Below, piece after piece: positions 21,627 to 30,182 of a stretch of 40,404 bases of DNA. A program made the position numbers and the translations under genes. The first letter of the stretch is position 1; every line of letters starts with the position of its first letter. The notes under the pieces were generated by a model. It saw only the letters and a list, made by a program, of their open reading frames with translations. It made no database searches and was not told the origin of the DNA. Origin of the DNA: Xanthomonas sp. (GTDB taxonomy: Bacteria; Pseudomonadota; Gammaproteobacteria; Xanthomonadales; SZUA-5); contig JAIMJQ010000016.1 in the NCBI GenBank assembly GCA_020693165.1, positions 1 through 40,404 on the forward strand. Direction: 5' to 3'.

Positions 21627-22186
21627 TGGGGCGCCGTAGCAAGGTCAAAGACGCGCCCGATCCGATCCGCTCGGAGATCGAGCGGATGCTGCGCGCGGAC
21701 AAGTTCAGTTTGGACGAGATGCGCGATCTGTTGATCCGGCAGTTCCCGGATCTGGCGGACAAGATACCGACACGCAGTTCGCTCGGCCGGTACCGCCAGT
21801 CGATGGGCCAGATGCTGGGGCGCATGCGCGATATCGATTCCGCGGCGCGCGTGGTTGTGGCTGAGCTGGGCGAGAACCCGGACGAGCGCGCGGGTGCGCT
21901 GCTGACGCAGACGATCACGGCGCTGGCCACGCATGCGGCGCTGAAGGCCGGTGAGAACGAGGACGGCGCGTCGATCGGCGAGGTCAAGGATTTGGCGCGA
22001 GCCGCGAAGAACGTGATGGATGCGCGGCGCGTTGGCCTCAAGGAACGCCAGGAGATCGAGGCCGCAGCGCGGGACAAGCTCAAGCGAGAGCAGCAGGCAA
22101 AGCTGGGCGACATGGCCAAGCACGGCACGATCTCCCAGGACACGCTTGATCGCATCCGCCGCGAGGTCTACGGGATCGGCGTATGA
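21626..22186 (+). CDS. Small terminase subunit (DUF3486, Mu gp27-like)
   Basis: This 186-residue protein matches DUF3486-type proteins, thought to be the DNA-recognition subunit of the Mu-like packaging terminase. The N-terminal region has a helix-turn-helix character (IRSEIERMLRADKFSLDEMRDLLI, then RSSLGRYRQSM). A long helical central part (VVAELGENPDERAGALL) and a charged coiled coil (LKERQEIEAAARDKLKREQQ) follow. ATG 21626 overlaps the previous stop as TGATG, and it overlaps the large subunit gene by ATGA. Confidence 0.85.
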   Translation: MGRRSKVKDAPDPIRSEIERMLRADKFSLDEMRDLLIRQFPDLADKIPTRSSLGRYRQSMGQMLGRMRDIDSAARVVVAELGENPDERAGALLTQTITALATHAALKAGENEDGASIGEVKDLARAAKNVMDARRVGLKERQEIEAAARDKLKREQQAKLGDMAKHGTISQDTLDRIRREVYGIGV

Positions 22187-23640
22187 GTCATCCGGCGATC
22201 CAGCTCTATGGCTACCAGCAGCGCTACTTGCTCGACAAGGCGCGCTTCAAGATCGCCATGTTTGCGCGCCAGACGGGCAAGTCGTTCACGACGACGCTGG
22301 AGGTGGTCGACGACGTCTTCCAGGCGATGGCGGACGGCCGGCGCGAGCGCTGGGTGATCCTGTCCCGCGGCGAGCGGCAGGCCCGAGAGGCGTTTCGCGA
22401 GGGCGTAATGCGCCACGCGCAGGCGTACGACCTCGGCGCGCGTGAGATCGAAACGGAATACCGCGGCGACGAAGGCACCTACAACCAGTTGGAGGCCGAG
22501 TTCCCTGGCGGCAGCCGCATCATCGCGCTGCCGGCGAACCCGGACACGGCGCGCGGCTACTCCGCCAACGTGTTCCTGGATGAGTTCGCGATCCACCAGG
22601 ACAGCCGCGAGATCTGGGGTGCGCTGTTCCCGGTGATCAGCGCGGGCTATCGCATCCGGATTGCGAGTACTCCGAAGGGCCGCAAGAACAAGTTCTACGA
22701 GTTGTGGACCACCGACAAGGGTGCGTGGAGTCGCCACCAGGTGGACATCCACCAGGCGGTGGCCGACGGCCTGCCGCGCAACATCGACGAACTGCACGAG
22801 AACCTGGGCGATGAGGAACTGTGGCGGCAGGAGTTCCTGCTGGAGTTCATCGACGAGGCCACGGCCTATCTGCCTTGGGATCTGATCAACAGCTGCGAGC
22901 ACGTGCTGGCCGGCGATCCGGATCGGTACGAGGGTGGCGAGTGCGTGGTCGGCGTCGACATTGGCCGGCACAAGGATCTGTTCGTGATCCAGGTGCTGGA
23001 GGCCGTCGGCGACGTCTGGTGGCACCGCGAGGAGATCGCCCTGCAGCGCGCCAGCTTTGCGCAGCAGGATGAAGCGCTCGACCAGATCATGACCCGCTAC
23101 AACGTGTCGCTGTGCCAGATGGACAAGACCGGCATCGGTGAGAAGCCGGTCGAGGATGCACAGCGCCGATACGGTGCGCGCGTGCAGGGCGTGCAGTTCA
23201 GCCAGGCAAGCAAGCTGCGGATGGCCAGCGCCAGCAAGCGCGCGTTTGAGGATCGCCGGGTGCGCATCCCGAGCGGCGCCGACGATCTGCGCAACGATCT
23301 GCACAAGATCAAGCGCGAGCCGGGCACGGGCGAGACGCCGAGGTTCACGGCCGACCGTGATGCCGGCGGCCATGCCGACCGCGCCTGGTCGATGTTCCTG
23401 GCGCTCGACGCGGCGATGGCCCCACGCCAGGCGGCTGCCGGCGCAACTGTTCCACCGACTGCGGGCGGGTTCACGCCGAGCCGTGGCAACCGGGGATCAT
23501 CTGAAGGGATGTTCGGCCGAATCAAAGAACGACCGCGCCAGCGGCCACAGGAGCGCACGCAGCGCGCTGTGGCTATGTCGGCACGCCAAGGCAACCAAAC
23601 GCGCACACAGGGCGTTCCGGATCATTCCGGAGAGGGCTAA
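22183..23640 (+). CDS. Large terminase subunit (ATPase and nuclease)
   Basis: This 485-residue DNA packaging motor has an ATPase with Walker A ARQTGKS (28-34) and Walker B VFLDEF (130-135), then the coupling motif ASTPKG. A C-terminal RNase H-like nuclease carries a plausible metal triad: D259 in VGVDIGRHKD, D314 in CQMDKTGIG and D399 in HADRAW. The arrangement matches Mu gp28-type TerL. In Mu-like phages packaging starts inside the phage left end and proceeds headful into host DNA. The last 60 residues are disordered and basic. It overlaps the small subunit gene by ATGA. Confidence 0.93.
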   Translation: MSHPAIQLYGYQQRYLLDKARFKIAMFARQTGKSFTTTLEVVDDVFQAMADGRRERWVILSRGERQAREAFREGVMRHAQAYDLGAREIETEYRGDEGTYNQLEAEFPGGSRIIALPANPDTARGYSANVFLDEFAIHQDSREIWGALFPVISAGYRIRIASTPKGRKNKFYELWTTDKGAWSRHQVDIHQAVADGLPRNIDELHENLGDEELWRQEFLLEFIDEATAYLPWDLINSCEHVLAGDPDRYEGGECVVGVDIGRHKDLFVIQVLEAVGDVWWHREEIALQRASFAQQDEALDQIMTRYNVSLCQMDKTGIGEKPVEDAQRRYGARVQGVQFSQASKLRMASASKRAFEDRRVRIPSGADDLRNDLHKIKREPGTGETPRFTADRDAGGHADRAWSMFLALDAAMAPRQAAAGATVPPTAGGFTPSRGNRGSSEGMFGRIKERPRQRPQERTQRAVAMSARQGNQTRTQGVPDHSGEG

Positions 23641-23642
23641 AC

Positions 23643-25064
23643 ATGGGTCTGATGAGTTCACTTCTTTCGTTGGTCGGCATTGGCCGCCTTGTTGAGTCTG
23701 CGGGCGCTTCGGTCGATGCCGACGAGCACGAGTGGCGCCGGCTGTCGTCTGACGCCAATCGCGATCTGGAGCCGATGACTCAGGCGCGGATGCAGAAGTT
23801 GGCGATGTACCTGTGGGAGCGCAACGGGCTGGCCAATCGCCTGGTCGAGCTACCTGTCGCGTACATGCTGGGCAAGGGCTGCCGCGCGGTGGTCGATGAT
23901 CCGGCTGCGCAGGAGGTTCTGAGCCGCCACTGGAACGATGGCCTCAACTGCTGGGACCTGAAGTTGCAGAAGCGAGCGCGGGAGTTGTCGATCTTCGGCG
24001 AGCAGTGCTGGCCGGTGTTTCGCAATGCCGCGACGGGGTTTGTGCGATTCGGGTATCTGGATCCGGCGCTGATCGACACCGTCATCCCCGATCCGGACAA
24101 CATCGAGCAGCCGATCGGCGTGCGCACGGTGGCCGATGCCAACGGTAACAAGCGGACGTTCCGGGTGATCGTCAACGTACGCGAAACTGCCTTCGGCCGC
24201 GCTGCGCGATCGATGCGTGCGCAAATGACCGACGGCGAGTGCCTTTTCTCCAGGGTGAACGACCTTTCCGCCGGGCTGAGGGGGCGCAGCGATCTGCTGC
24301 CGCTGTGCGATTGGCTGGATGCCTACGACGAGTTCCTCTACGGCGAGCTTGACCGCGCGGATCATCTGCGCAACTACGTCTGGGACGTGACGCTGAAGGG
24401 TGCGGGTCCGGACGCGGTGGCTGAGCGCGCGAAAGAGATCACGGCGCCGGCACCGAACTCGGTGCGCGTGCACAACGACAGCGAGACCTGGGCGGCCGTG
24501 TCGCCGAACCTCGCGACCTACGAAGCAGCGGTTGGCGCGAAGCTGTTTCGCAACCACATCCTCGGCAGCCGGACGTTGCCGCCGACGTGGTTTGCCGATG
24601 GCGAGGACGCGAACAAAAGCAACAGCCAGGGCATGGCGGAGCCGACCGAGCGCGTGCTTGAGTCGCGCCAGACCTACCTCGGGTTCGTGATCGCCGAGAC
24701 CATGCGCTATGTGCTGCGCTCGGCGTGGAATGTGATCGATCGGGATCCGACTCCGCAGCAGCAGAAGATCCTCGACTCGGTGCGCGTCGACTGGCCGGCA
24801 CTGACGGCCAAGGACACCACGAAGTACGCATCGGCGTTCCAGCAGACGGTCTCCGCGGGTGTGCAGGCGATCAACGAAGGGCTGTTCACACGCGAAACCG
24901 TTGTAGCGCTGCTGGCATCGTTGGCAGCGCAGCTGGGCGTCGATATCGATGTCGATGACGAGCTGAAGAACGCGCAGCAGCAGAAGTCGGATGCCGGCGA
25001 CGATCCGGGGCGGTTTGAGCCGGCGGTGGTGGATGCGCCGATGGTCGATGGCGCGGCGGAGTGA
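23643..25064 (+). CDS. Portal protein
   Basis: This 473-residue protein forms the dodecameric ring through which DNA enters the head. It lies directly between large terminase and MuF, the standard portal position. Conserved-looking stretches include LYLWERNGLANRLVELPVAY near 60, a wing region around GYLDPALIDTVIPDPDN and the stem-type helix SNSQGMAEPTERVLESRQTY at about 320-340. The C-terminus is acidic. Its length is close to Mu gp29-type and siphophage portals. Assignment rests on context and overall pattern, with no single diagnostic motif. Confidence 0.87.
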   Translation: MGLMSSLLSLVGIGRLVESAGASVDADEHEWRRLSSDANRDLEPMTQARMQKLAMYLWERNGLANRLVELPVAYMLGKGCRAVVDDPAAQEVLSRHWNDGLNCWDLKLQKRARELSIFGEQCWPVFRNAATGFVRFGYLDPALIDTVIPDPDNIEQPIGVRTVADANGNKRTFRVIVNVRETAFGRAARSMRAQMTDGECLFSRVNDLSAGLRGRSDLLPLCDWLDAYDEFLYGELDRADHLRNYVWDVTLKGAGPDAVAERAKEITAPAPNSVRVHNDSETWAAVSPNLATYEAAVGAKLFRNHILGSRTLPPTWFADGEDANKSNSQGMAEPTERVLESRQTYLGFVIAETMRYVLRSAWNVIDRDPTPQQQKILDSVRVDWPALTAKDTTKYASAFQQTVSAGVQAINEGLFTRETVVALLASLAAQLGVDIDVDDELKNAQQQKSDAGDDPGRFEPAVVDAPMVDGAAE

Positions 25065-25070
25065 TGCGGC

Positions 25071-26015
25071 GTGACGCCGATCGAAGCCTATCGCGCCGAG
25101 ATTCGCCGCCAGTTGGCCGCGCTGCCGCGGTTGCAGAAGCGTGCGGTCGACCAGGTGCTGGCCGAGCTGGAGACGGCGCGCGCAACGATCCTCGCTGAGC
25201 TGTTGACTGAGCTGAGCGACTCTCGGCGCACGGCGCGCACGCGGCTGCTGGCGGAGGTCGAGCGGCAGATTACGGCCTGGTCGAAAGGCGCAGCGCAGAT
25301 TGCCAGCATGGCTGCCGGTGCTGCGTGGGAGGCCGGCATGCAAATGGTTAGCGCGCCGCTGGCTGCCGGTGGGCTCAATGTCACGGTTGGAGTGCGGATC
25401 AATCCTCGCGCGCTGGCCAGCGTGCAGCGGTTGCTGACGGATCGAATCGCCGATACCAGCCGCCAGGCAATCGCGCGCATCAATACGGTGATCAGCCAGA
25501 CGTTGATCGGCACCACTGCCCAGGCGGACGCGATTACTCAGGTGTCCGAGATTCTCGGGTCACCGCGGCGACGGGCGCAGACGATTATCTACACGGAGGT
25601 TGGCCGGGCGCATGCGATGGCAACGCATGCGGCGATGATCGAGGCGGCGCCGCAAGTGCCTGGACTGCGCAAGCGCTGGTTGAAGAGCGGGAAGATTCAC
25701 CCGCGGGTCGACCATGTGCGCGCGCATAACCAGATTGTTCTGGCCGCAGAGCCGTTTATGGTTGCGGGTGAGAGATTGATGCACCCGCGCGATCCAAACG
25801 GCACCGCCGGTAATACGATCAACTGCGGGTGCATGTCGATTCCGGTGGTTAACGGATCAACGCTCGGTGCGAGCACGGTGCGAATCGACCGCGGCACGGG
25901 TGAAATGAGCTTGGAGCGGCGGCAGGAATTGACGCCTGCCGAGATTGCGATTGGTGCGACGGTTGACCAGGCGCGGGATGCTGGTTTAATCGTTACTCGC
26001 GCTGGTCCTGGCTGA
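25071..26015 (+). CDS. MuF-type minor head protein
   Basis: This 314-residue protein is a minor capsid or head morphogenesis protein. The MuF signature is present near residues 235-265: HPRDPNGTAGNTINCGC, with the cysteine pair typical of the family. The N-terminal half is helical and would bind near the portal. It is the product expected after the portal, and in Mu such proteins are injected or stay near the portal vertex. It starts at GTG with GGAG nine bases upstream. After this gene a 311-nt stretch interrupts the rightward gene series. Confidence 0.9.
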   Translation: MTPIEAYRAEIRRQLAALPRLQKRAVDQVLAELETARATILAELLTELSDSRRTARTRLLAEVERQITAWSKGAAQIASMAAGAAWEAGMQMVSAPLAAGGLNVTVGVRINPRALASVQRLLTDRIADTSRQAIARINTVISQTLIGTTAQADAITQVSEILGSPRRRAQTIIYTEVGRAHAMATHAAMIEAAPQVPGLRKRWLKSGKIHPRVDHVRAHNQIVLAAEPFMVAGERLMHPRDPNGTAGNTINCGCMSIPVVNGSTLGASTVRIDRGTGEMSLERRQELTPAEIAIGATVDQARDAGLIVTRAGPG

Positions 26016-26021
26016 GTTGCG

Positions 26022-26195
26022 CTATCCGATTTTGCGAAGTGCGTTGGTTAAATCCTGAACCTGCTGCTCAAGATCGTGGAAGCGCTGGGAGTCAGCGGTA
26101 TCAATATTGTTCAAGCGATTGGTTAGCTCGTTTACCTTGACTTCCAAGTCCTCGATTCTGGCTATAAGATCGACATCGTTCACTTTGATTGGCAT
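26022..26195 (-). CDS. 57-residue antisense coiled-coil protein (moron-like)
   Basis: This small gene reads leftward inside the rightward head operon, in the 311-nt gap between MuF and the capsid block. It starts MPIKVNDVDLIARIEDLEVK, with GGAG nine bases upstream, and ends at TAG 26022. Heptad-spaced leucines and isoleucines (LIARIEDLEVKVNELTNRL, then LEQQVQDLTNALRKI) predict two short coiled-coil segments, like SlyX-type or similar tiny proteins. It uses codons such as ATA, TTA and AAT that are rare in neighbouring genes. Opposite orientation and foreign composition fit a moron expressed from its own promoter in lysogens. The function is unknown. Confidence 0.62.
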   Translation of the reverse strand: MPIKVNDVDLIARIEDLEVKVNELTNRLNNIDTADSQRFHDLEQQVQDLTNALRKIG

Positions 26196-26237
26196 GGCTA
26201 GAGTCTCCGATTGAACGGTCGATTGTAGCCGCGATGC

Positions 26238-26263
26238 CCTCTTCGACGCGCGTCACAAGACCC
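26238..26263 (+). promoter_or_regulatory. Mor-type late activator site B (head operon)
   Basis: This 26-nt element starts CCTCTTCGAC, then three variable bases, then CGTCACAAGACCC. It matches the element upstream of the lysis operon (14986-15011) at 23 of 26 positions and has the same interrupted dyad (TCTT-C-GAC / GTC-AC-AAGA). It lies 63 nt before the first gene of the capsid-tail operon. This spacing and strand fit a Mor/C-activated late promoter for the structural genes. Confidence 0.65.
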
Positions 26264-26326
26264 GCGGCACCCGTCTGATTGAAGCTGCGCCTCGACTCGC
26301 AATGTCCACGTCGAGAGAGCAGGTAA

Positions 26327-26662
26327 ATGTCCAAGCCGAGCCCCGCCAAGAATCCCTCTACGCCTGCTGCGCCGAGCGCAGCTGATGCGGCGTCTGCCGC
26401 AGGCACTCAGTCCAGCCAGGTCGGGGCCGGGACGCAACCCGGAGCCGGCGATTCGTCGGCTCCGGGTCCTGCGTCGAAGGCAAAGCGCAAGCCAAAGCTG
26501 CACGCTCAAGCCGCCGATGCCGACATCCCTGCTGCCGTCCTGACGGCTGCCTGCACCGATCCCGACTTCACCGATGTGCTGGGCGCGCGCCGATATCCGG
26601 ACCGCTGGGTGCTGGTGCTGATGAGCGCCAAGGAAGTCCGCAAGGTCGAGGTTGCGCTGTGA
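26327..26662 (+). CDS. Small structural or head-associated protein
   Basis: This 111-residue protein begins with a low-complexity Ala/Pro/Ser/Gly-rich region (about 1-50), followed by a basic patch KAKRKPKLH and a compact C-terminal part (DVLGARRYPDRWVLVLMSAKEVRKVEV). ATG 26327 is preceded by GAGCAGGTAA. It is the first gene after the late promoter element and overlaps the capsid gene by GTGA. It has no recognised family; it may be a head decoration or assembly factor by position only. Confidence 0.7.
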   Translation: MSKPSPAKNPSTPAAPSAADAASAAGTQSSQVGAGTQPGAGDSSAPGPASKAKRKPKLHAQAADADIPAAVLTAACTDPDFTDVLGARRYPDRWVLVLMSAKEVRKVEVAL

Positions 26663-28962
26663 AGAAGAACAGTATGGCGACCGCAATCATCGCCGGGCTG
26701 GCCTTCGCGGCTGCCATGCCTGGGCGCTTTGTTGAGGCCGACGGAGCGATTGAAGGCCCGCTCATCGAAGCCAAGCTCAGCTTCGAACTCACCACCAATC
26801 TGCTCCAAGCCGCGCTTCGCGCGCACTACGGCCTGGGCAAGGACGAATGGGTGTTGCCGGAGTCGGTGTATGCCGATTCGGTCATCGTCCGGCGCAACGG
26901 CAAGCTCTACCAGTTCGCGTACACGATCAGCGATTCCAACGACGTGGCGCTGGGCGCCGCGCAGGAAGTGGTGATGGAGCCGGTACCGATCGCTGGCCAG
27001 CTGGTCGAGGCGGTCAAAAGCACCGACGAGAAGCCAGCCAACCGCTTCGTGATCCGCGTCATTCGCTCGGGGCTCTCGCTCAACGGTGTCGACTATCCGT
27101 CTGCGGTGCTGCGCGAGTGTGCGCCGCTGTTCAACGGCGTGCGCGTTTACGCGGTCAGCGACATCGAGCACATCAACGGCGGCGACGCGAAGCGCGATGC
27201 CGCGAAGATCGTCGGGCGCTTGTCGAACTCGCGCTTCGTCGAATCCGCCCTGGGCGGCGAAGTGCTGGCCGATCTGACGGTGATCGAGTCGACCGGCTGG
27301 GCGGATCGTTTCCGCGAAGCGATCGACTCGGGAATTCCGGACACCTACGGCTTCTCAATCGATGCGACCGGCGAGTGGAAGAATGCCGGCCGTTACCGTG
27401 AGGCGAAAGCCATTCGCAAAGTGACCTCTGTCGACGTCGTCGCCGAACCCGGCGCTGGCGGGCAGCTCATTCGGCTTGTTGAAGCCGTGCAACACAACCC
27501 CCGTTCGAACTCGGAGAGTCTCATGGACCGTGAGCAGATGCTCGCCCTGCTGAAGAAGATCAACCCCCAGCGGGCCGCTGCGCTCGCCTCTGCCACCGAT
27601 GACCAGGTCGCTGGTGCGTTCCGCGAAGCGGTCGAAAGCCAGGCCGCGGTCAGTGGTTCCGGAAACGCTGACCTGGCCGAACAGATTCGCATGGTCGAGG
27701 CGCGCAGCACTGCTCGCGCGGCGATCGCGGCCAGTGGCCTGCCGGCGCCGGCTGTGGAGCGGCTTCAGGCCGACTTCGCCGGCCGCACGCGGTTTGCCGA
27801 ATCCGACGTGGCCGCCGCGATCGATGCCGAACGCACCTACCTTTCTCGCTTTGTCGAGACGCCGATCACTGGCCTCGGTCAGGGCCCGGTACAAGCCGGA
27901 CAGGATCGCGCGGACAAAGTCCAGCAGCAGTTGGACGATCTGTTCGATCCGTCCAAGCGGCCGGGCTCGTTCCGCGAGGCATACATCGACATCACCGGCG
28001 ACCGCGGCGTGTCCGGCATGCTTGCTCACTGCAATCGCACCCGTCTGGCCGAAGCGCTGGGTGGCAGCCGGTTCGCCGAGGCGATCAGCGCCAGCACGTT
28101 CGGTGAGGTGCTCGGCGATTCGATCACCCGGGCGATGGTCCGCGACTACGCCCAGAGCAATATGTGGGACGACTGGCGCGACCTGGTCGACGTGGTCCCG
28201 GTCAATGACTTCCGCACCCAGCGCCGCACGCGCATGGGTGGCTACGGCAACCTGCCGGCAGTGGCGGAGAACGGTGCCTATGCCGCGCTGACCTCGCCGG
28301 CCGACGAAGAAGCGACCTACGCGGCGACCAAGCGCGGTGGCGTCGAGACGATCTCCCTGGAGGCGATCGCCAATGACGACGTTGGCGCGATCCGGCGCCT
28401 GCCGGTCAAGCTGGCCCAGGCGGCCAAGCAGACGCTGTACCGGTTCGTGCTCGACTTCATGGCCACCAATGCGGCGATTTACGACACGGTGGCTCTGGCG
28501 CATGCCGGGCATTCCAACCTTGGCGCGGCCGCGTTGTCGGCGGCGACGTTCGCGGCTGCACGCCTGGCGATGCTGAAGCAGGCCGAAGCCGGCAGCAGCG
28601 AGCGCGTGGGACTGGTCGCCCGTCACCTCTACGTGCCGACCGATCTGGAAGAGACCGCGTTCGATCTGTTCGTGCGCACCACGAACAACGACGAGAGCTT
28701 CACCCAGAGCCGCAAGCCGAAGGTTCACGTCGTGCCGTACTGGACGGACGCCAACAACTGGTGGCTCACGGCCGACAAGGCCTCGGTGCCGCTGATCGAG
28801 CTGGGCTTCTATGGTGGCCGCGAAGAGCCGGAGCTGTTCGTGCAGGACAACCCCACGCAGGGGTCGCTCTTCAGCAACGACCAGATCAAGTACAAGATCC
28901 GGCACATCTACAGCGGCGCGGTGCTTGAGTACCGCGGCTTCTACGGCGCGGTTGTCGCCTAA
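26659..28962 (+). CDS. Fused prohead protease, scaffold and major capsid protein
   Basis: This 767-residue single ORF carries three head functions. The N-terminal part is a prohead serine protease: VIRSGLSLNGVDYP (134-147), a likely catalytic His171 in SDIEHING, and Ser233 in YGFSIDATGEW. A helical, Gln/Ala-rich linker (about 289-410) looks like scaffold. From about 420 the sequence resembles a HK97-type major capsid protein, with LVDVVPVNDFRTQRR, KRGGVETISLEAIANDDV and a C-terminal beta domain ending VLEYRGFYGAVVA. Most phages use separate protease and capsid genes. An internal in-frame ATG (27523) with perfect-spaced GGAG could make a 479-residue scaffold-capsid product, analogous to nested I/Z of Mu or C/Nu3 of lambda. 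Without such a start or cleavage, every capsid subunit would carry a protease. Confidence 0.88.
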   Translation: MKKNSMATAIIAGLAFAAAMPGRFVEADGAIEGPLIEAKLSFELTTNLLQAALRAHYGLGKDEWVLPESVYADSVIVRRNGKLYQFAYTISDSNDVALGAAQEVVMEPVPIAGQLVEAVKSTDEKPANRFVIRVIRSGLSLNGVDYPSAVLRECAPLFNGVRVYAVSDIEHINGGDAKRDAAKIVGRLSNSRFVESALGGEVLADLTVIESTGWADRFREAIDSGIPDTYGFSIDATGEWKNAGRYREAKAIRKVTSVDVVAEPGAGGQLIRLVEAVQHNPRSNSESLMDREQMLALLKKINPQRAAALASATDDQVAGAFREAVESQAAVSGSGNADLAEQIRMVEARSTARAAIAASGLPAPAVERLQADFAGRTRFAESDVAAAIDAERTYLSRFVETPITGLGQGPVQAGQDRADKVQQQLDDLFDPSKRPGSFREAYIDITGDRGVSGMLAHCNRTRLAEALGGSRFAEAISASTFGEVLGDSITRAMVRDYAQSNMWDDWRDLVDVVPVNDFRTQRRTRMGGYGNLPAVAENGAYAALTSPADEEATYAATKRGGVETISLEAIANDDVGAIRRLPVKLAQAAKQTLYRFVLDFMATNAAIYDTVALAHAGHSNLGAAALSAATFAAARLAMLKQAEAGSSERVGLVARHLYVPTDLEETAFDLFVRTTNNDESFTQSRKPKVHVVPYWTDANNWWLTADKASVPLIELGFYGGREEPELFVQDNPTQGSLFSNDQIKYKIRHIYSGAVLEYRGFYGAVVA
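27513..27525 (+). promoter_or_regulatory. Internal ribosome site and ATG for nested scaffold-capsid product
   Basis: GGAG (27513-27516) lies six bases before ATG 27523, which is in frame with the fused protease-capsid gene at codon 289. It falls just after the protease domain and before the helical linker, exactly where a scaffold would begin. This allows extra capsid production relative to protease. The in-frame position and spacing are seen directly; its use is inferred. Confidence 0.65.
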
Positions 28963-28970
28963 GCGGTAAA

Positions 28971-28992
28971 GGCGCCCCAAGGATGGGGCGCC
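28971..28992 (+). terminator. 9-bp hairpin after the capsid gene
   Basis: GGCGCCCCA (28971-28979) pairs perfectly with TGGGGCGCC (28984-28992) around an AGGA tetraloop, nine bases after the capsid stop codon. No T-run follows, so it is not a complete intrinsic terminator. It could stabilise capsid mRNA or partly reduce expression of downstream genes, a common placement after highly expressed capsid genes. Confidence 0.6.
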
Positions 28993-29010
28993 GATTCCGA
29001 CCTGACCGCC

Positions 29011-29676
29011 ATGAGCCTTGCCGCCTACCAAGACGTGATCGCCGACCTGGTCCGAGACCGGGACGAGCTGATCTCGCCTGCGCAACGCGACCAGGCGTTG
29101 CAGACGGCAGTGCTCCGCTACTCCGAACATCGTCCGCTGGTGCTGGTCCAGGACGTTACCAGCGCCGGTGGCCGGCGTCTGACGCTGCCGAGTAGTTGGC
29201 AGAGCGGCCGAAGCCGGACGGTCTCCCTGGAGTATCCGCCGGCTGAAGTTCCACCTACCTACATCGAATCCGGGACCTGGACGCTCTATCAAGGTCCGTC
29301 GGCATCCGAGCTGCATCTGCCGCTGACGTTGTCGGCTGGCGAGGTGGTTCGGGTGACCTTCACACGCGGCCACACGCTCGACGCTGACGCCGACACGATT
29401 CCGGCGGCCGATGCGCGAGCAGTGGCGAACATGGCGGCCAGCGACCTGTGCGGCCAGATGGCGCGCTACTACGGGCAGGAAGCCGAGTCGTCGATCAGTG
29501 CCGATGCGGTGGATCGCAAGAGCAAAGCTGACACCTACCGGATGTTCGAGCGCGATCTTCGCGCGGCGTACTTCTCGCACCTGGGCATCACCGACCGCGA
29601 GTCGCGACCGGCCGGCGTGACGGTTGCTCCGCTGCGCCCGCAAGAGCGCGAGCGTTTGTTCGGGAGGCGCCGCTGA
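29011..29676 (+). CDS. Head-tail connector (adaptor) protein
   Basis: This 221-residue protein follows the capsid gene. Its N-terminal helices (YQDVIADLVRDRDELISPAQRDQALQTAVLRYSEHRP) and a C-terminal helical region (ARAVANMAASDLCGQMARYYGQ, SKADTYRMFERDLRAAY) flank a beta-rich insert. This resembles connector or adaptor proteins that bind beneath the portal. The call rests on position and general pattern, and no single diagnostic motif is visible. It overlaps the next gene by one base. Confidence 0.72.
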   Translation: MSLAAYQDVIADLVRDRDELISPAQRDQALQTAVLRYSEHRPLVLVQDVTSAGGRRLTLPSSWQSGRSRTVSLEYPPAEVPPTYIESGTWTLYQGPSASELHLPLTLSAGEVVRVTFTRGHTLDADADTIPAADARAVANMAASDLCGQMARYYGQEAESSISADAVDRKSKADTYRMFERDLRAAYFSHLGITDRESRPAGVTVAPLRPQERERLFGRRR

Positions 29677-30182
29677 TGCGCCTGTTCGTCGACCTGATGC
29701 CGCTGGAAATCGGAATCAACCGGATCACCAACGCGATGCGTGCGCGGATGCCGGCCGAGCTGGAAATTGCCGCCCTCGAGGGCAGCCTGTTGGTGCAGGG
29801 CGAACTGATGCAGGCGCTGCCCAAAGGTGCCGGCGGCATTGGTGGTGGTGCAGGCCTTGCGGCGAGTGTTTCGTTCGGCGTGGACCGCACGCCCACCGGC
29901 GCAGTCGCCGAGATTGGCACGCCACTCGAATACGCCGAGCACGTGGAATACGGCACCAGCCCGCATCGGCCACCAGTTCGGCCGATTCAGGACTGGGTCC
30001 AGGTCAAGCTGGGCATTTCCGGTGCGGCTGGTTTGTCGGTGGCGCATGCCATCGCCACCAGTATCGGCAAGAAAGGCACCAAGGCGCAGCCGGTTTGGGA
30101 GCCGACGTTTACCCGGGTTCAACCGCAACTGCGCGCAAACGTCGCGGCGGCCATGCAACGCGTCATGAGTGTTAATCCATGA
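29676..30182 (+). CDS. Neck or tail-completion protein (HK97 gp10-like)
   Basis: This 168-residue protein contains YAEHVEYGTSPHRPPVRPI (about 89-107), the conserved core of HK97 gp10-type tail-completion proteins, in which an aromatic-E-(Y/F)-G-T-x-x-x-x-P-x-P pattern is typical. The flanking helices fit that family. It should cap the tail or join it to the head. It overlaps the next gene by ATGA. Confidence 0.78.
   Translation: MRLFVDLMPLEIGINRITNAMRARMPAELEIAALEGSLLVQGELMQALPKGAGGIGGGAGLAASVSFGVDRTPTGAVAEIGTPLEYAEHVEYGTSPHRPPVRPIQDWVQVKLGISGAAGLSVAHAIATSIGKKGTKAQPVWEPTFTRVQPQLRANVAAAMQRVMSVNP

Noticed and set aside
22168-23373. Minus-strand open frame (401 codons) opposite the large terminase
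   Set aside because: The terminase carries all motifs on the plus strand; this is its antisense shadow.
23850-25343. Minus-strand open frame (497 codons) opposite the portal gene
   Set aside because: Antisense of the portal and MuF genes with Arg/His-rich residues typical of shadow frames.
27355-29643. Long minus-strand open frame (762 codons) opposite the capsid gene
   Set aside because: Composition is His/Arg-rich shadow of a GC-rich gene; it covers well supported capsid and connector genes and has no domain.
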